Below, in pieces: positions 18,746 to 27,936 of a stretch of 64,000 nt of DNA. The notes below the pieces were generated by a model. That model saw nothing but the letters and a program-made list of their open reading frames with translations. It ran no database searches and was not told where the DNA came from. Where the stretch lies: positions 1 to 64,000 of the forward strand of contig SIAN01000018.1 in NCBI GenBank assembly GCA_009691715.1, given 5' to 3'. This stretch comes from Planctomycetota bacterium (GTDB lineage: Bacteria > Planctomycetota > B15-G4 > SIAN01). Both the position numbers and the translations under genes were made by a program. Within the stretch, counting starts at the first letter, position 1; each line of letters starts with the position of its first letter.

Positions 18746-20778
18746 ATGGAACGTCCTCCGACAACCTCGCCCGACCTCGAACGGCTGCTGCGCGAGCGGC
18801 GTTGGCTGCGCCGCCTCGCCGGCACGCTGGTGGTCGACGCGGCGCAGGCCGACGACCTTTCGCCGGAGGCTCTGCGGATCGCGCTCTCGAGGCGATCGCC
18901 CGAACTGCTGCGCCACCCGCGCGCGTGGCTGGCGACGGTGGCGTGCCGGCTGCTCGGCCGTGACGCGGCCGCAGCTCAGAGTCGGAACGAGCGCGAGCGG
19001 GCGGTCGAGCAGGCGGCCGCGAACGTGGCGGCGGGCGGTGGAGCGAGGTTGAGCGCGGCAGCGCTCGCGTTGTCAGGAGCACTCTGGATGTCGGCCAAGC
19101 TGAAGCTCGCGGCGGCGGCGCTGGCAGTCGCCGGCGGATCGTGGGCGATCGTCGAGCTAACGCGAGCACCGGGGCTTTCCGCGCCGCCGCGAGTCGCCGC
19201 ACACGAGGCGGGCGCGCGGGAAGTGGCGGAACCGGTCGCGCCCCCGCTCGCGGCGCCGATCGAGGCGGAGCGGGCCGATGCAACTTCATTCGCGGCATCG
19301 GCCGAGCGCGCGGTCGAGCCGGCAGTCGCCACGCCGGCGCCGATCGCGCTCGACGGGATCGTGCTCCACGGCGACGTGCGCGACCTGCGCGGCGAGCCGA
19401 TCGTCGACGCGAGCGTGATCGTGATGGCGTGGAGCGGCGACGGACCGCAGCGCAGCGGCCGCTCGCTCTGCGGTCTCGCCGTCGATGCGGCCGGCCGCTA
19501 CCGCTGCCGTTCCGCGACCTCGGCATCTCCTGCCATCCGAGGGGCTTCCGCGGCGACGACCAGCGCCACCAGCTCGTGATCCACGCCGACGAACGGGAGC
19601 CCCGCGAGGACTTCGCCCTCGCGCCGACGACACTGCTCGCTGAGGCAATCGTCGTCGAGGACGGAGCGCCGGCGAACCTGCGGACGATCACCCGCGACCT
19701 GCTCTTCGTCGCGTCGCAGATCGAACCAGTCGAGGGCGGCACCAATCCGAGGATGCTGGGCGGCGGCGAACTCGATCGCGAGCAGGCGCGGTACTCGTAC
19801 GAAGGGGCTCACGTCGCCTGGATCTCGCTCTGGTGCGATGGCGTCCTGCTCGGCAAGGCGAGGGTCGTCGAGCCGGGGGGCGGTCCCGACCTGGTCGTCG
19901 ACCTGGCTCGCATCCCGCCGCCGGCGCCGCGCGCCACGCTCGCGGTCGAGGTCGTCGATGGAGAAAGCGGCGAACCGGTCGTCGAGTACGAGCTTCGCGT
20001 CATCCGGCACGCACTGGAATCGGTCGGGGACGGCGAGGCGACGCGGGAGTTCAAGCGCACCGGTGGGACGGACGCTGGCGCTTCCGCGGAGTTCCACGGC
20101 CTGTCGCTCGGCCGCTACGAGATCGAGGTTCGCGCCGCGGGCTACGCGCCGCGACTCGTGGCGCTGCACCACGATGCGACCGCCGGCGCCGCACCGCGCC
20201 GCATCGCACTCTGCCGGCCGATCTCCTCGATCGCCGGCCACGTCGTCGATGCGCAGGGAATCTCGGTCTCCGGCGCGATGGTCGATCTGCTGCAGCCCAA
20301 CGGCGAGGTGGCGCTCCCGTTCCCCGACTACCAGACGCTCACCAACGTCGAGGGCGCGTTCGAGTTCCCGTTCGTCGCGACCGGCGACTACCTCGTGAAC
20401 GCCCACGTCGAGACACGTGCTGCGCCAGATGCGCCGGCTCTCGCTCCGGCGATCGTCGCCGCGAGCGCGGGAAAGAGCGACGTGCACCTCGTACTGCCGC
20501 CGTCGCTGCACGTGACCGTCGACGTCCACTTCCCTTCCGGAATTGTCTCCTTCTTCCTGCCACTCGTGCGCGACGAGAGCGATCGCCCGCTCCTCGACTT
20601 CCGTCCCGGAAGCGCCTCGGGATGGTGCATCGGCACCCGGACGGAGCTGCGTCTCGCGGCGGGCGCCTACACGATCGAGCTGCTCGCGCCGAACCACCGC
20701 TGCGACCCGATCCGATTCGTCGCAGTCGACGACGGGACCGTGACCGTCGAGATGGTGAACAAGGAGGGGCGGCGCTGA
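18746..20778 (+). pseudogene. sigma-region-2-like/membrane/carboxypeptidase-regulatory-like fusion, one frameshift
   Basis: The N-terminal 90 residues (RERRWLRRLAGTLVVDAAQADDLSPEALRIAL...HPRAWLATVACRLLGRD) resemble sigma region 2 of ECF factors, but region 4 is absent. Instead the chain runs straight into a transmembrane helix (WMSAKLKLAAAALAVAGG) and an Ala/Pro-rich linker. Several beta domains of carboxypeptidase-regulatory type follow, such as ISSIAGHVVDAQGISVSGAMVDL. The frame breaks near 19503. Adding one C to CGCTGCCG joins VDAAGRY to LPFRDLGISCHPRGF, about 677 codons in all. It could be a real decay event or a homopolymer error. A membrane-anchored regulatory or structural role is inference. 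Confidence 0.65.
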
Positions 20779-20818
20779 AGAGCCTGCATGGCGCCGGTGC
20801 GCTCGTGCCGCAACTCGG

Positions 20819-21562
20819 TCACGCCGTGATCAGCGAATACGCCCTTCGCGCCGGAACCTGGACGATGCGGTCGTCTTCGGCGATCCACGCCGTGAGCTGC
20901 TTGCCGTAGACGCAGCCGGAGTCGAGCGCGCGCAGCTTCGGACCGACGACGAGGCCGCGCCGCGCCCAATGGCCGCAGACGACGACGCGCTCGCCGCTCC
21001 AGAAGGCATCCCATGGGCGGAACGGCGGCGGCGGCGGATCGTCTTCGTCGGGCTCGCGCCCCTGTTCGTCACAGAAGCGGACCGACGTCACGAAGGCGAT
21101 CTCGGGGAGCTTCCACGGCGAGAGATCGCGAGCGATGGCGTCGTCGAGCGCCGCGCGCAGTTCCGCCGCTTTCGCCGCGAGCGCATCGTCACGCCAGGCC
21201 GGGTGGAGTCCGGCGTGCACCATCACGACGTCCGCTTCGGCGTGCAGCAACGGCCGCGTCCGCACCCACTCGAGCAGATCGTCGCGATCGGCCGCCGCCT
21301 CGAGCGCGGCGAGCGTGTCGCGCTTCCCCGGATGGCGCCGCTTTGCTGCCACGTCAATCCAATGCAGCTCGTGGTTGCCCAGCACCATGACCGCGCCGAG
21401 CTGCTTCAGCAGCCGCAGGCACCCGGCCGAGTCGGGACCGCGGTTGACCGCGTCCCCCACCGAGTGCAGCCGATCGCGCGCCGGATCGAACTTCACCGCT
21501 TCGAGCAGCAGTTCGAGCTCCTCGCGGCAGCCCTGGATGTCCCCGATGTAGATGCGGCGCAT
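20819..21562 (-). CDS. apaH: ApaH-like symmetrical diadenosine tetraphosphatase / metallophosphatase
   Basis: A 247-residue calcineurin-type phosphoesterase closest to ApaH, which splits Ap4A into two ADP. Metal-binding motifs are in order: GDIQG at residues 7-11, GDAVNRGPDS near 36, GNHEL near 62, HAGLHP near 115, and GHWARRG near 199. The C-terminus keeps the ApaH-type LDSGCVYGKQLTAW. It is somewhat shorter than typical ApaH (about 270-280 residues). It is convergent with the fusion gene at 18746-20778 and divergent from the Rpn-type gene. An exact substrate other than Ap4A cannot be excluded. Confidence 0.78.
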   Translation of the reverse strand: MRRIYIGDIQGCREELELLLEAVKFDPARDRLHSVGDAVNRGPDSAGCLRLLKQLGAVMVLGNHELHWIDVAAKRRHPGKRDTLAALEAAADRDDLLEWVRTRPLLHAEADVVMVHAGLHPAWRDDALAAKAAELRAALDDAIARDLSPWKLPEIAFVTSVRFCDEQGREPDEDDPPPPPFRPWDAFWSGERVVVCGHWARRGLVVGPKLRALDSGCVYGKQLTAWIAEDDRIVQVPARRAYSLITA

Positions 21563-21612
21563 GGCGACTTCATAGCAGGGGGAGACGAACGCCTCACCGT
21601 CCGAGCGTTCAA

Positions 21613-21628
21613 CGCTGAAACTTCAGCG
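21613..21628. promoter_or_regulatory. 16-bp palindrome in a divergent region
   Basis: CGCTGAAACTTCAGCG is a 7-bp inverted repeat around a central AC. It lies between the starts of the ApaH-like gene (21562) and the Rpn-type gene (21684), so it could be an operator for one or both. No regulator is recognisable nearby. Confidence 0.35.
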
Positions 21629-21683
21629 GCATGGGTCAAGTCGATCGTCACTGGCCTTGCGACGCGTCGTCTTCGCGGCCGCC

Positions 21684-22696
21684 ATGACCCACCACCCCCA
21701 CGACCATCTCGTCCGATCGGTCTTCGTGCTTCCCGAGCACGCGGCGGCCGAATTGCGCGCGGTCCTGCCCGCGGCCGTGCTGGCGCGCCTCGATCTGGCG
21801 ACTCTCCGCGTGCTGCCCAGTGCGTTCATCGATGACGCGCTGCGCGGTCGGGAGGCCGATCTGCTCTTCACCGCGAATGGTCGCGGCTGCGACCACAACG
21901 GAGACGGCGACGGTGCAGGTGACAGCGGCCCGTCCGAGCGCGAGTGGATCGTCCACCTGCTGCTCGAACATCAGAGCCGCGTCGACCACGGGCTGCCGCT
22001 ACGGCTGCTCGAGTACCAGCTGCGAATCTGGGAGCGGTGGCGGAGGGAGCATCCTGAGGCAGATCGACTGCCGCCGATCGTGGTCGTCGTGCTCTGCCAC
22101 GGGAGCGGCCGTGGCCGCATCCCACGAACTTTGGCCACCTGCTCAATCGAGCCGGCAACCGGGGAGGCGCGTCGATCGACGGCTCCGTCGACTTCCAGTT
22201 TTTCCTCGATGGCCTGACCCGCAGCAGCGACGAAGGGTTGAGTTCGCGTGCCGTCGACGCGGCGACCTTGCTGACGCTGCTGGCGTTGAAGCACGCACGG
22301 ACCGCGACCGATCTGCGCGAGCGACTGCTCGACTGGGTCTCCCTGATGGGGGCCGTGGCGCGTGCGCCGGGCGGACGCGCGGTGCTACTTCTGGTGCTGC
22401 GCAATCTTGTGCTCGTCAACCAGAGGATCGGCCGCGAGTTCGTCCTCAACCAGCTCGGACCGCGATTCGAGGACTCGGTCGCCAAGGAGGCCGTGATGAC
22501 TTGGCTCGAAGAGCTGATCGCCGAAGGTCGCGATCTGGGGCAACGCGACCTGCTGCTGAAGCAACTCCGTCGCCGGTTCGGTGAACTGCCCGCCGAGCCG
22601 ATCGATCGGGTGCGACAGGCACCGCTGGATCGTGTCGAGGAGTGGGGGTTGCGAATCTTCGAGGCGCGGACGCTCGCCGAGGCACTGGCGGATTGA
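21684..22696 (+). pseudogene. Rpn family PD-(D/E)XK nuclease / putative transposase, one frameshift
   Basis: This matches the Rpn (recombination-promoting nuclease) family. The N-terminal half has HDHLVRSVFVLPEHAAAELRAVLP, ALRGREADLLF and HLLLEHQS, where the Asp and the E-x-Q form the usual variant nuclease motif. A Gly/Asp-rich insert (about residues 69-86) sits between them. The frame shifts near 22108, where one G seems missing. The second frame continues PHPTNFGHLLNRAG and runs to a DUF4351-like C-terminus (LLLKQLRRRFGELP). About 338 codons if repaired. These genes spread among genomes and are often degraded, so true decay is plausible. Confidence 0.75.
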
Positions 22697-22729
22697 GCGG
22701 AGCGCGCGGCGGCGGCCCGCGTCGCGGCG

Positions 22730-23593
22730 TCACCTGCCGGTGCGCTTGCCGCCGGCGCGATGTTCCTCCATCCACGCGATCCCCTTCTTCAGACGCACCA
22801 TCGGCTCGTCGCTCCAACCGTGGCCCCCTTTGTAGGTGACCAGCTCGACGGCGGCGCCTTCCGCGGTCAGCTTCGACTTCGCGCGCTCCGCGTCGGCGAA
22901 CTTGCAGGTGGTGTCTTCGGGCGAGTGGTCGAGGAAGAAGACGCGCCCCTTCGCGCGCGAAAGTTGCATCTCGCCATCGTGGAAGACCGACATCGCGATG
23001 TAGGAGGCCGCAAACGGCGGTTTCTCGTCGAGCGCCATGCGGTAGGCCGGCGGCCCGCTCGACGACCAGACGAGCTGGTAGGTGCGCTTCGGATCGAGCT
23101 TCACCTTCTGCACCTTCGCCACGTCGACGAGCGTCGCGTCGAACTGCTCGCGCGTCGTGAACTTCATCCCTGGCTGGTCGCCCGGATCCATCGGCCAGAT
23201 CACGCTCGGCTCGGCCACCCACTTTGGCGCCACGAGTTGCACCACCACGAAGTCGTCAGGACAGCAGTTGTTCCAGATGTTCTTCACGAAGCCGTGGAAC
23301 TCGGGCCCGCCCGGTCCGCCCGGCATCACGACGAGGCAGCCGAACCCCTCCTTCGGCGCCTTCTTCTTCTCCTGCGGCCCGATCATGAAGTAGCGCTTCA
23401 TCCCGTCGCCGGCCACGAGCAGATCGCGAGCAGGGACGCCGTCGTCCTCCTCGGCCGCGGCCACCGGTTCGCTCGCCGGCTTGCTGCCGGGTTTCCGCGG
23501 CTTCGCGCGCTCGCCGCCTCCGTCCTGCGCGGCGAGCGCGGCGGCAAGCGATGCGACCGCGACCCACCTGAGCATGGAGCTTCGCTTGCGCAT
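22730..23593 (-). CDS. exported alpha/beta hydrolase (esterase-like)
   Basis: A 287-residue exported alpha/beta-hydrolase. ATG 23593 is preceded by GGAGGAG at good spacing and opens a signal peptide (residues 7-22, ending LAAQ). A Lys/Pro/Glu-rich linker follows. In the hydrolase domain the nucleophile elbow reads WSSSGPP, with Ser in the first Gly position of GxSxG. The acid is likely Asp in FFLDHSPED and the base His in KGGHGWSD near the C-terminus. VVMPGGPGGPEFHGF is probably the oxyanion-hole region. Similar secreted esterases or depolymerase-like enzymes act on unknown esters. It is divergent from the M20 peptidase gene. Confidence 0.78.
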   Translation of the reverse strand: MRKRSSMLRWVAVASLAAALAAQDGGGERAKPRKPGSKPASEPVAAAEEDDGVPARDLLVAGDGMKRYFMIGPQEKKKAPKEGFGCLVVMPGGPGGPEFHGFVKNIWNNCCPDDFVVVQLVAPKWVAEPSVIWPMDPGDQPGMKFTTREQFDATLVDVAKVQKVKLDPKRTYQLVWSSSGPPAYRMALDEKPPFAASYIAMSVFHDGEMQLSRAKGRVFFLDHSPEDTTCKFADAERAKSKLTAEGAAVELVTYKGGHGWSDEPMVRLKKGIAWMEEHRAGGKRTGR

Positions 23594-23739
23594 CCTCGAT
23601 CTCCTCCGCGACGCCGTCTGCCGGCCACGTTCGCGCGCATGCCGCGGGTTCGATGGCGAGTCGGACTGAGGATCGCCCGCCGCCGGACGATCGTCAACCC
23701 ACGGCGAAGCGGCGCCGACCTCGCGATCGGCGGCGTCGC

Positions 23740-23745
23740 TACACT
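23740..23745 (+). promoter_or_regulatory. candidate -10 element TACACT
   Basis: TACACT lies 35 bases before the M20 start in the 187-bp divergent region. The same hexamer or a close relative precedes the FHA gene (36226), tmk (53218, TACGCT) and the M1 peptidase (62877, CATACT). No convincing -35 is visible. Confidence 0.3.
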
Positions 23746-23780
23746 TCGCCGCTCCAACATTCGTGCGCCGGAGTCCATCG

Positions 23781-25394
23781 ATGCTGCGCGCTGCCGTCAC
23801 AGCGTTCGCCGTGCTCGCGCTTGGGGCAGCCTGCGGCCAGGTCGTCTGCGAGCTGCCGACGCCAGAGTCGGTGCTCGGGTCCGCGCGCCTCGCGGCACTC
23901 CATGCCACGCCGCTGCCGGCGCACGCGACGATTGCCGAACTCTCGCCTGCGCAACGCACCGCCGCCGCGACGGTCGATCGCGAAGCCGCGACGCTCACGG
24001 CCATCAGTCGCGAAGTCTTCGGCCTCGCCGAGCTCGCGCTCTCCGAGACGCGCTCCTCCGAACTGCTCGCGACGTTCGCGGAGCAGCACGGCTTCGCGGT
24101 CGAGCGCGGCGTCGCGCAGATGCCGACGGCGTGGGTTGCCACCTGGTCGAGCGGCACGGGACCGACGATCGGCGTTCTCGCCGAATTCGACGCGCTGCCG
24201 GGGCTGTCGCAGGTCGGTGGATCGCCGCAGCGCGAGGCGGCGATCGAGGGCGGCTGCGGCCACGGTTGCGGCCACAACCTGTTCGGCGTCGCCGCGACCG
24301 CTGCGGCCATCGCGCTCAAGGAAGCGATGAGCACGCACGGCATCGGCGGCACGGTGAAGCTCTACGGAACGCCGGCGGAGGAGCAGGGGCTCGGGAAGAT
24401 CTACATGGTGCGCGACGGCCTGTTCGAGGGCGTCGACGTCTGCCTGTCGTGGCATCCGGCCGACAAGAACGAGGTCGACCTGCAGCCGAGCAAGGCGTGC
24501 ATCAGCTTCGAGACGACGTTCCATGGCCGCAGCGCGCACGCGTCGGCGGCGCCGTGGGACGGCGTCTCGGCGCTCGACGCGGTCGAGGCGTTCCTCGACG
24601 GAGCGAACCTGCTGCGCGAGCACATGCCGGAGACGGCGCGCATCCACTACGTCATCACCGACGGCGGCAAGGCGCCCAACGTCATCCCCGCGCGCGCACG
24701 CGTTTGGATGTACGTGCGCGGCAAGGACTGGCGCGAGGCGGAGAAGGTCTACGCCCACGTCGAGCAGTGCATCGACGGCGCCGACCGGATGGCGTGGGGC
24801 GAGGAGCACGGCGACGCCGCGGCCGGCTGGCGCGCGCCTGAAGTCGTCCGCCTGTCGGGCCTCTACGAATACAACATCAACTTCGCCGGCAGCGAACTGC
24901 TGCAGAAGAACCTCGAGCGGATCGGCGTGCCGGGTTTCACCGCCGAGGAGCAGGAATTCGCCCGCGCGCTGCAACGGTCGTTCGGCGCGAAGCAGGACGG
25001 CTACTCGACCACGATCACCCCCTTCTCGCGCGACCGCGCGCCCGAGCCGGGCGGCTCGACCGATGTCGCGAACGTGAGCTGGACCACGCCGACGGTCGAA
25101 CTGCGCGTCGCCACCTGGCCGAAGAAGATCCCTGCCCACAGCTGGGCATCGACGGCCGCGTCGGGTGCGAGCGGCGGCTATCGCGCGATGCTGGTCGCCG
25201 CCAAGACGCTCGCCGCGACCGGCCTCGACTGCATGACCGACGCCGCCGCGCTCGCCGCCATGCGCGCCGAGTTCGTGAAGAGCCGCGAGGGCTTCGACTA
25301 CTCGCCCGCCGTCCGTCCGACCGACGTGCCGAGCGTCCCGTCGCACATGAAGACGACGCCGCGCGGCACGCCATCCGCTGCGGGGAAGCAGTGA
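23781..25394 (+). CDS. exported M20 amidohydrolase, AbgB-like
   Basis: A 537-residue peptidase of the M20D amidohydrolase group, closest in motifs to AbgB (p-aminobenzoyl-glutamate hydrolase subunit). An N-terminal hydrophobic segment ending in LGAACG predicts export, possibly as a lipoprotein. Di-metal motifs are visible: VLAEFDALPG, the family's GHGCGHNLFG, GTPAEEQGLG, and CLSWHP. A lid/dimerisation domain follows (HGRSAHASAAPWDG). The C-terminal metal ligand region PAHSWAST is present. Its TGA overlaps the ATG of the small membrane protein, which in turn overlaps the acetolactate-decarboxylase-like gene, so the three form an operon. The true substrate is unknown. Confidence 0.85.
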   Translation: MLRAAVTAFAVLALGAACGQVVCELPTPESVLGSARLAALHATPLPAHATIAELSPAQRTAAATVDREAATLTAISREVFGLAELALSETRSSELLATFAEQHGFAVERGVAQMPTAWVATWSSGTGPTIGVLAEFDALPGLSQVGGSPQREAAIEGGCGHGCGHNLFGVAATAAAIALKEAMSTHGIGGTVKLYGTPAEEQGLGKIYMVRDGLFEGVDVCLSWHPADKNEVDLQPSKACISFETTFHGRSAHASAAPWDGVSALDAVEAFLDGANLLREHMPETARIHYVITDGGKAPNVIPARARVWMYVRGKDWREAEKVYAHVEQCIDGADRMAWGEEHGDAAAGWRAPEVVRLSGLYEYNINFAGSELLQKNLERIGVPGFTAEEQEFARALQRSFGAKQDGYSTTITPFSRDRAPEPGGSTDVANVSWTTPTVELRVATWPKKIPAHSWASTAASGASGGYRAMLVAAKTLAATGLDCMTDAAALAAMRAEFVKSREGFDYSPAVRPTDVPSVPSHMKTTPRGTPSAAGKQ

Positions 25395-25609
25395 TGGACG
25401 CGCTGAAGGCGAAGCTGCGCGCGCTGCTGTTCCTGATCGCGATCGGCCTGCTGCTGGTCGGCTTGATCCGTGTCTATGGCAAGGTCTCCAGCTGGGACAT
25501 GACCTTCCTCGTCGGTGGTGGTCTCTCGCTCGGCCTCGCGCTGCGCATGGGCGGCGGCGCGAAGCGACCCTTGCCGCCGACGAAACCGACGCCGAAGTCG
25601 GGCGCATGA
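25394..25609 (+). CDS. small membrane protein, 71 aa
   Basis: The start ATG overlaps the stop of the M20 gene (TGATG), and its own stop overlaps the next gene (ATGA). This coupling is strong evidence that it is real. It has two predicted helices (about residues 8-28, ALLFLIAIGLLLVGLIRV, and about 37-52) and a Pro/Lys-rich cytoplasmic tail (residues 55-71). I do not recognise a family. A GTG three bases upstream is an alternative start. Confidence 0.7.
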   Translation: MDALKAKLRALLFLIAIGLLLVGLIRVYGKVSSWDMTFLVGGGLSLGLALRMGGGAKRPLPPTKPTPKSGA

Positions 25610-26358
25610 CACGCCTCTCCGCCATCGCCTTCGCGCTCCTCGCACCTGCGCTGATCGCGGGCTGCGCCGCGCAGCCGCCGCCGGCCCTCGCGTCACTGGC
25701 TCCGGCCGTGATTCAGCTGGGCTCGATCCAGGAACAGATGGCCGCCGGCCGCTGCGACGCCGGCATCGCGGTGCGCGATCTCCTGCAGACGCCGCACGCC
25801 TATGCGATCGGCCCGCTCGCCGGACTGCGCGGCGAACTGCTGATCTGGGACGGCACCGTCTTCTGCAGCAGCTTCGTCGATGGCGCGGCGCGCGTCCGCA
25901 TCGACCCGTCGGTACGCGCCGCCTTCCTGGTCGCCAGCCATGTGAAACGATGGCGCGACGTCGCGGTGCCCGATGCCGTCGTCACTCTCGCCGAACTCGA
26001 AACGTGGCTCTGGAAGACCGCCAGCGAGCTTGGCCTCGCGACCGATCGCCCCCACACCATTCGCGTGTTCGCCGGCGTGACGTCAGCGAAGCTGCACGTG
26101 GTCGACCTGCCGGAAGGCACCGCGCTGGCACCGACCGTGCTCGACCACGCCGCGCACGAGCAAGCGCGACGCCCGATCGATCTCGGCGGCGCACCGGCGC
26201 AACTGCTCGGCTTCCTGACGCCAGCGGGTCAGAGCAGCTGCCCGATCGGATCCCCGACGCTGCACCTGCACCTGCGCACGCTGCTCGGCGACAAGGTCGG
26301 GCACGTCGATGATCTGCGGCTATCTCCCGGTGCTAAGGTCGAGTTCGCGATCCGCTGA
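25606..26358 (+). CDS. alpha-acetolactate decarboxylase-like lipoprotein
   Basis: A 250-residue protein with a lipobox LIAGC (Cys20) and a body matching the alpha-acetolactate decarboxylase fold. GPLAGLRGELLIWDG corresponds to the family's conserved GLDGE segment. HLHLRTLLGDKVGHVDDLRL carries HxH followed ten residues later by His, the arrangement of the family's zinc ligands. Normal members are cytosolic enzymes making acetoin, and I see no acetolactate synthase nearby. A secreted lipoprotein form in an operon with an M20 peptidase is odd. It may have been recruited for another reaction. Family call is good; activity is uncertain. Confidence 0.72.
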   Translation: MTRLSAIAFALLAPALIAGCAAQPPPALASLAPAVIQLGSIQEQMAAGRCDAGIAVRDLLQTPHAYAIGPLAGLRGELLIWDGTVFCSSFVDGAARVRIDPSVRAAFLVASHVKRWRDVAVPDAVVTLAELETWLWKTASELGLATDRPHTIRVFAGVTSAKLHVVDLPEGTALAPTVLDHAAHEQARRPIDLGGAPAQLLGFLTPAGQSSCPIGSPTLHLHLRTLLGDKVGHVDDLRLSPGAKVEFAIR

Positions 26359-26382
26359 CCCGATTCCACGAGGCCCCCGGCC

Positions 26383-27858
26383 ATGCAACAGGCACTGCAG
26401 CTCACCGAGTCCTTGAGGCTCCCGAACCAGACGAAGCTCGCGCCGCTCGCACTGTTCACGGCGCTCGCCATCACCTGCGCACAGACGCCGCTCGATCGGC
26501 AAGTTGAAGAGGCGCGCAAGGAAGACGGCGAGCGCGCAGAGGAGGCCGCCGAGCGGGGTCCGAAGGCGGGGCCCACTGCCGCGGTCGTCGCGCTGCTGGC
26601 GCAAGGTCGGCCATCGTCCGGCGGCGCCAGCTCACCCACGCCGCCCACCGGCAGTGCCGGGACCTTCGACTCGGAGACACCTTGGAGCCCCTTCTCCGAT
26701 TGGGAGCCGACGGTCGCCTGCAGTCGCGATGGCCGCTACGTCTATCAGATGACCACGCGCTACGGCGATCCGTCGTCGTTCTCGCAACCGCACGTCGCGC
26801 TGCGCGTCTCGATCGACGGCGGCGACAACTGGCTGCCCGACCAATTCGTCGAGAACACCCGTCGCTGGGAGGCTGATCCGCAGGTCGCCGTCTCCGACGA
26901 TGGCAGCGTCTTCCTGCTCTGGTTGAGCCTGTTCAACCCTGGCGTGAGCTTCAAGAAGTCCACCGACCACGGTCGCACGTGGACGGCACCGATCGCGCTT
27001 GCGCCGCCACTCACCGGATCGCCGCCCGCATGGTCGGACAAGCCGTGGCTCGCCGTGCATCCGAATGGACAGGATCTCTTCGTCGGCTTCAACTCCTCCG
27101 ACCCCTACGTGGTCGTTTCGCACGACGGCGGCACCACCTGGACCAAGCCGCGTCGAACCTCCAACAACGGGCGTTACTGGTACCACACCGGCAGTTGCGT
27201 CACGCCCAGCGGCGACGTCTATTTCGCCACGGCGGACTACAGCCAGAACTCGCTCGGCGCGACCTACCTCGACGTGACCTACTCGAAGGACAATGGCGCA
27301 AGCTGGCAGAACACCCGCGTCGACGCGTCCGCCGAGATGCCCGACTGCGCGAGCGTGCCGGGCTGCTACTTCGGATTCCTCGGCCCACAGTCGGCGATCG
27401 CCTGCGATTCGACCGGGCTGCTGATGTACGTGTACAACGCGGGCTCGAAGAAGCGCAAGCCACAGCAACTGTGGATCACGACCTCCACCGACGGCGTGAC
27501 GTGGGCCGTGGCTCAGCAAGTCTCGGAACTGAACAAAAGTGTCAACAACGGCTTCCCGCAGATCACCGCGGGGCCGGCGCCGGGCGACTTCCGGATCACC
27601 TGGCAGGACGACCGGATCGGCGGCCAGTGGAACACTTGGTTCAAGGAGACCAAGGACGGCGGCGCGACTTGGAGTCCCGACCTGCGTCTGTCGAACAGGC
27701 TGCCGGCCGGCGCGTACAAGACTTCGGCCGGCTACGACTTCGTGTTCGGCGACTACAACGGCCTCGCGGTCGATCGCTACGGGACGAACCACGCGATCTG
27801 GGGCGAGGCCTACTCCTACAACGGCCCCGGCAACACCTGGTACACCAAGGGCTGGTGA
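26383..27858 (+). CDS. exported BNR/Asp-box beta-propeller (sialidase-like fold)
   Basis: A 491-residue protein with an N-terminal hydrophobic segment (about residues 19-32) and a Glu/Arg-rich linker. The propeller has at least five Asp boxes of the form S-x-D-x-G-x-x-W: SIDGGDNW, STDHGRTW, SHDGGTTW, SKDNGASW, and the variant TKDGGATW. STDGVTW is a degenerate sixth. I see no clear sialidase Arg triad, so a glycosidase activity is not shown and a binding role is equally possible. It starts 25 bp after the decarboxylase-like gene and may belong to the same transcript. A strong hairpin follows its stop. Confidence 0.78.
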   Translation: MQQALQLTESLRLPNQTKLAPLALFTALAITCAQTPLDRQVEEARKEDGERAEEAAERGPKAGPTAAVVALLAQGRPSSGGASSPTPPTGSAGTFDSETPWSPFSDWEPTVACSRDGRYVYQMTTRYGDPSSFSQPHVALRVSIDGGDNWLPDQFVENTRRWEADPQVAVSDDGSVFLLWLSLFNPGVSFKKSTDHGRTWTAPIALAPPLTGSPPAWSDKPWLAVHPNGQDLFVGFNSSDPYVVVSHDGGTTWTKPRRTSNNGRYWYHTGSCVTPSGDVYFATADYSQNSLGATYLDVTYSKDNGASWQNTRVDASAEMPDCASVPGCYFGFLGPQSAIACDSTGLLMYVYNAGSKKRKPQQLWITTSTDGVTWAVAQQVSELNKSVNNGFPQITAGPAPGDFRITWQDDRIGGQWNTWFKETKDGGATWSPDLRLSNRLPAGAYKTSAGYDFVFGDYNGLAVDRYGTNHAIWGEAYSYNGPGNTWYTKGW

Positions 27859-27859
27859 C

Positions 27860-27896
27860 CGAGCGGCGGTTCAGTTCGGGAGCGAACCGCCGCTCG
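27860..27896. terminator. bidirectional hairpin between convergent genes
   Basis: A perfect 13-bp stem (GAGCGGCGGTTC with GAACCGCCGCTC, plus one closing C-G) around an 11-base loop. It lies just after the BNR stop and about 40 bp from the FecR-gene stop, so it probably ends both transcripts. It lacks a T-run on either side. Confidence 0.65.
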
Positions 27897-27936
27897 TCGA
27901 CCGCTCACGTGCAGGTCGACCGCGGTGCGTCGCGTC

